Both the position numbers and the translations under genes were made by a program. A DNA stretch of 6,495 nt from JBDIBB01 sp039812685 (GTDB lineage: Bacteria > Acidobacteriota > Vicinamibacteria > Vicinamibacterales > JAFNAJ01): contig JBDIBB010000199.1 of assembly GCA_039812685.1 (NCBI GenBank), positions 1 through 6,495 on the forward strand, written 5' to 3'. Shown here one piece after another: positions 5,230-6,495 of the stretch. Within the stretch, counting starts at the first letter, position 1. The number at the start of each line of letters is the position of its first letter. Under the pieces are notes generated by a model. The model saw nothing but the letters and a program-made list of their open reading frames with translations, was not told the DNA's origin and did no database searches.

Positions 5230-6495
5230 ATGAGCGACCACGACGAGCGCGATCTCGCGCCCGAGGACGCGCCGGACGAACGGTCCGTGGCCATCCCGGC
5301 GGAGCTGCCGGTCCTGCCTCTGCGCGACACGGTCCTGTTCCCCAATTCCTTCATGCCGCTCGCCGTGGCCCGTGAGGCCTCGGTACGGCTGATCAACGAC
5401 GCCACCGACGGCTCGAAGCTGATTGCCGTCTTCACCCAGCGCGACGCGGCGGTGGAGGAGCCGCGGCAGGCCGATCTCCACGCGGTCGGGACGGCGACGC
5501 ACATCCACAAGATGTTCAAGCTGCCCGACGGCAGCCTGCGGCTGATCGTCCAGGGCCTGCGGCGTCTGACGCTCGACGAGGTGACGCAGCAGCACCCCTA
5601 CCTGCGTGCCAGGGTGTCGGCGGCCGACGAGCCGATGCGCGACGAGGATCGGCTCGAGATCGACGCCCTGCAGCGCAACATCAAGACCAACTTCCAGCAG
5701 ATCGTCTCGCTGTCGCCGCTGCTCTCCGACGATCTCCAGAACCTGGCGTTCAACATCGCCGAGCCGGGGCGCCTCGCGGACTTCGTCGCATCGAGCCTGA
5801 CGACGCTCACCACGGCCACCAAGCAGGAGGTGCTGGAGACGCTCGACGTGCGCGCCCGCATGGACGCGCTCAACCGCATCCTCATCAAGGAACTCGAGGT
5901 GCTGGAACTGGGCTCCAGGATCCAGTCGCAGGTGCAGTCGGAGGTGGGCCGCAACCAGCGCGAGTACTTCCTGCGCGAGCAGCTCAGGGCCATCCAGAAG
6001 GAGCTGGGCGAAGACGACGACCAGGCGAAGGAGATCGAGGAACTCCGCGAGAAGATCGAGGCCGCCGGCATGCCCGAGGCGGTGAGGAAGGAAGCGCTGC
6101 GCGAGCTGGATCGTCTGGCGAAGATGCCGGTGGCCGCCGCCGAGTACACCGTCTCGCGCACGTATCTCGACTGGCTCGTCCTCGTGCCGTGGAACCGCCG
6201 CACCGAGGAGGTGATCGACCTCAAGCGCACGAAGGAAGTGCTCGACGCCGACCACTCCGACCTCGAGAAGGCCAAGGACCGCATCCTCGAGTACCTCGCC
6301 GTCCGCAAGCTCAACGCCGATGTGCGCGGCCCGATTCTGTGCTTCGTCGGGCCGCCCGGGGTGGGCAAGACATCGCTGGCGCGCTCCATCGCCAGCTCGC
6401 TCGGGCGCAAGTTCGTGCGCGTCTCGCTCGGTGGCATGCGCGACGAGGCCGAGATCCGCGGGCACCGCCGCACCTACATCGGGGCGCTGCCCGGC
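5230..6495 (+). CDS. lon: ATP-dependent protease Lon (3' end outside window)
   Basis: Cytosolic AAA+ serine protease that unfolds and degrades damaged proteins and selected regulators. The 422 visible codons cover the N-terminal substrate-binding domain (about 25-225, starting ELPVLPLRDTVLFPNSFMPL), the linker helices (QREYFLREQLRAIQKELGE at 243-261), the conserved YLDWLVLVPW at 312-321, and the first part of the AAA+ module: Walker A GPPGVGKT at 374-381 (K380), then SLGGMRDEAEIRGHRR and the pore-loop tyrosine Y416. K380 and Y416 are each exactly 18 residues later than in E. coli Lon, so there are no net gaps up to there; the extra residues are an acidic N-terminal extension (2-24). Walker B, the sensors and the Ser-Lys protease dyad lie beyond the window. 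The ATG is supported by GGAGAA with 7-9 bases of spacing and by the family N-terminus. The reading frame is open to the edge. No clear promoter lies in the 85-base gap behind the DksA-like gene, so co-transcription is possible. Confidence 0.98.
   Translation, partial: MSDHDERDLAPEDAPDERSVAIPAELPVLPLRDTVLFPNSFMPLAVAREASVRLINDATDGSKLIAVFTQRDAAVEEPRQADLHAVGTATHIHKMFKLPDGSLRLIVQGLRRLTLDEVTQQHPYLRARVSAADEPMRDEDRLEIDALQRNIKTNFQQIVSLSPLLSDDLQNLAFNIAEPGRLADFVASSLTTLTTATKQEVLETLDVRARMDALNRILIKELEVLELGSRIQSQVQSEVGRNQREYFLREQLRAIQKELGEDDDQAKEIEELREKIEAAGMPEAVRKEALRELDRLAKMPVAAAEYTVSRTYLDWLVLVPWNRRTEEVIDLKRTKEVLDADHSDLEKAKDRILEYLAVRKLNADVRGPILCFVGPPGVGKTSLARSIASSLGRKFVRVSLGGMRDEAEIRGHRRTYIGALPG

Noticed and set aside
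4223..5233. Long plus-strand open frame spanning the control region and the DksA-like gene
   Set aside because: Different frame from the clear zinc-finger protein; Arg/Gly/Ala-rich with no motif, and it crosses the likely promoter region.
4903..6465. 520-codon open frame on the minus strand, opposite lon and the end of the DksA-like gene
   Set aside because: It is antisense to strongly conserved proteins and its product is low-complexity Arg/Leu/His/Asp-rich, as expected from the complement of GC-rich codons.

Overview
This is a GC-rich bacterial window holding six protein genes: a TPR lipoprotein (minus strand, runs off the left edge), a long bifunctional RelA/SpoT homologue (plus), ribosomal protein bL28 (minus), an unnamed cysteine-rich protein (minus), a TraR/DksA-family zinc-finger protein (plus) and the N-terminal two-fifths or so of ATP-dependent protease Lon (plus, runs off the right edge). 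The gene content and protein style suggest a Gram-negative, high-GC bacterium. Acidobacteriota (Vicinamibacteria-like) is my best guess, with Myxococcota or another deltaproteobacterial lineage as alternatives. This is an impression from the proteins, not a phylogenetic result.

Layout. Positions 1-803 (minus): TPR lipoprotein. Positions 804-1081: divergent control region with a good sigma70-type promoter for the lipoprotein, a weaker -10 for rsh and an 11-bp direct repeat. Positions 1082-3241 (plus): rsh, with hydrolase, synthetase, TGS, zinc-finger and ACT regions all intact. Positions 3242-3296: short convergent gap with GC-rich hairpins. Positions 3297-3488 (minus): rpmB (bL28), with a hairpin leader and its own possible -10. 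Positions 3580-4251, or to 4296 with the longer start (minus): Cys-rich N-terminal zinc-ribbon-like protein of unknown function. Positions 4252-4688: about 440 bases with no convincing gene, a divergent control region with short repeats and palindromes. Positions 4689-5144 (plus): DksA-like protein. Positions 5145-5229: an 85-base leader packed with three consecutive hairpins, the last covering the lon ribosome-binding site. From 5230 (plus): lon.

Together, the window carries the (p)ppGpp synthetase/hydrolase, a member of the family that acts with ppGpp on RNA polymerase, a ribosomal protein and the Lon protease, so it reads as a stress and growth-control neighbourhood. The genes are not one operon, because orientation changes several times, so any functional grouping is inference. 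I see no mobile element, CRISPR array, tRNA or rRNA. The most unusual signal is the structured lon leader, which could be an RNA thermometer or an attenuator. I do not see clear evidence of a wholly new multi-gene system.
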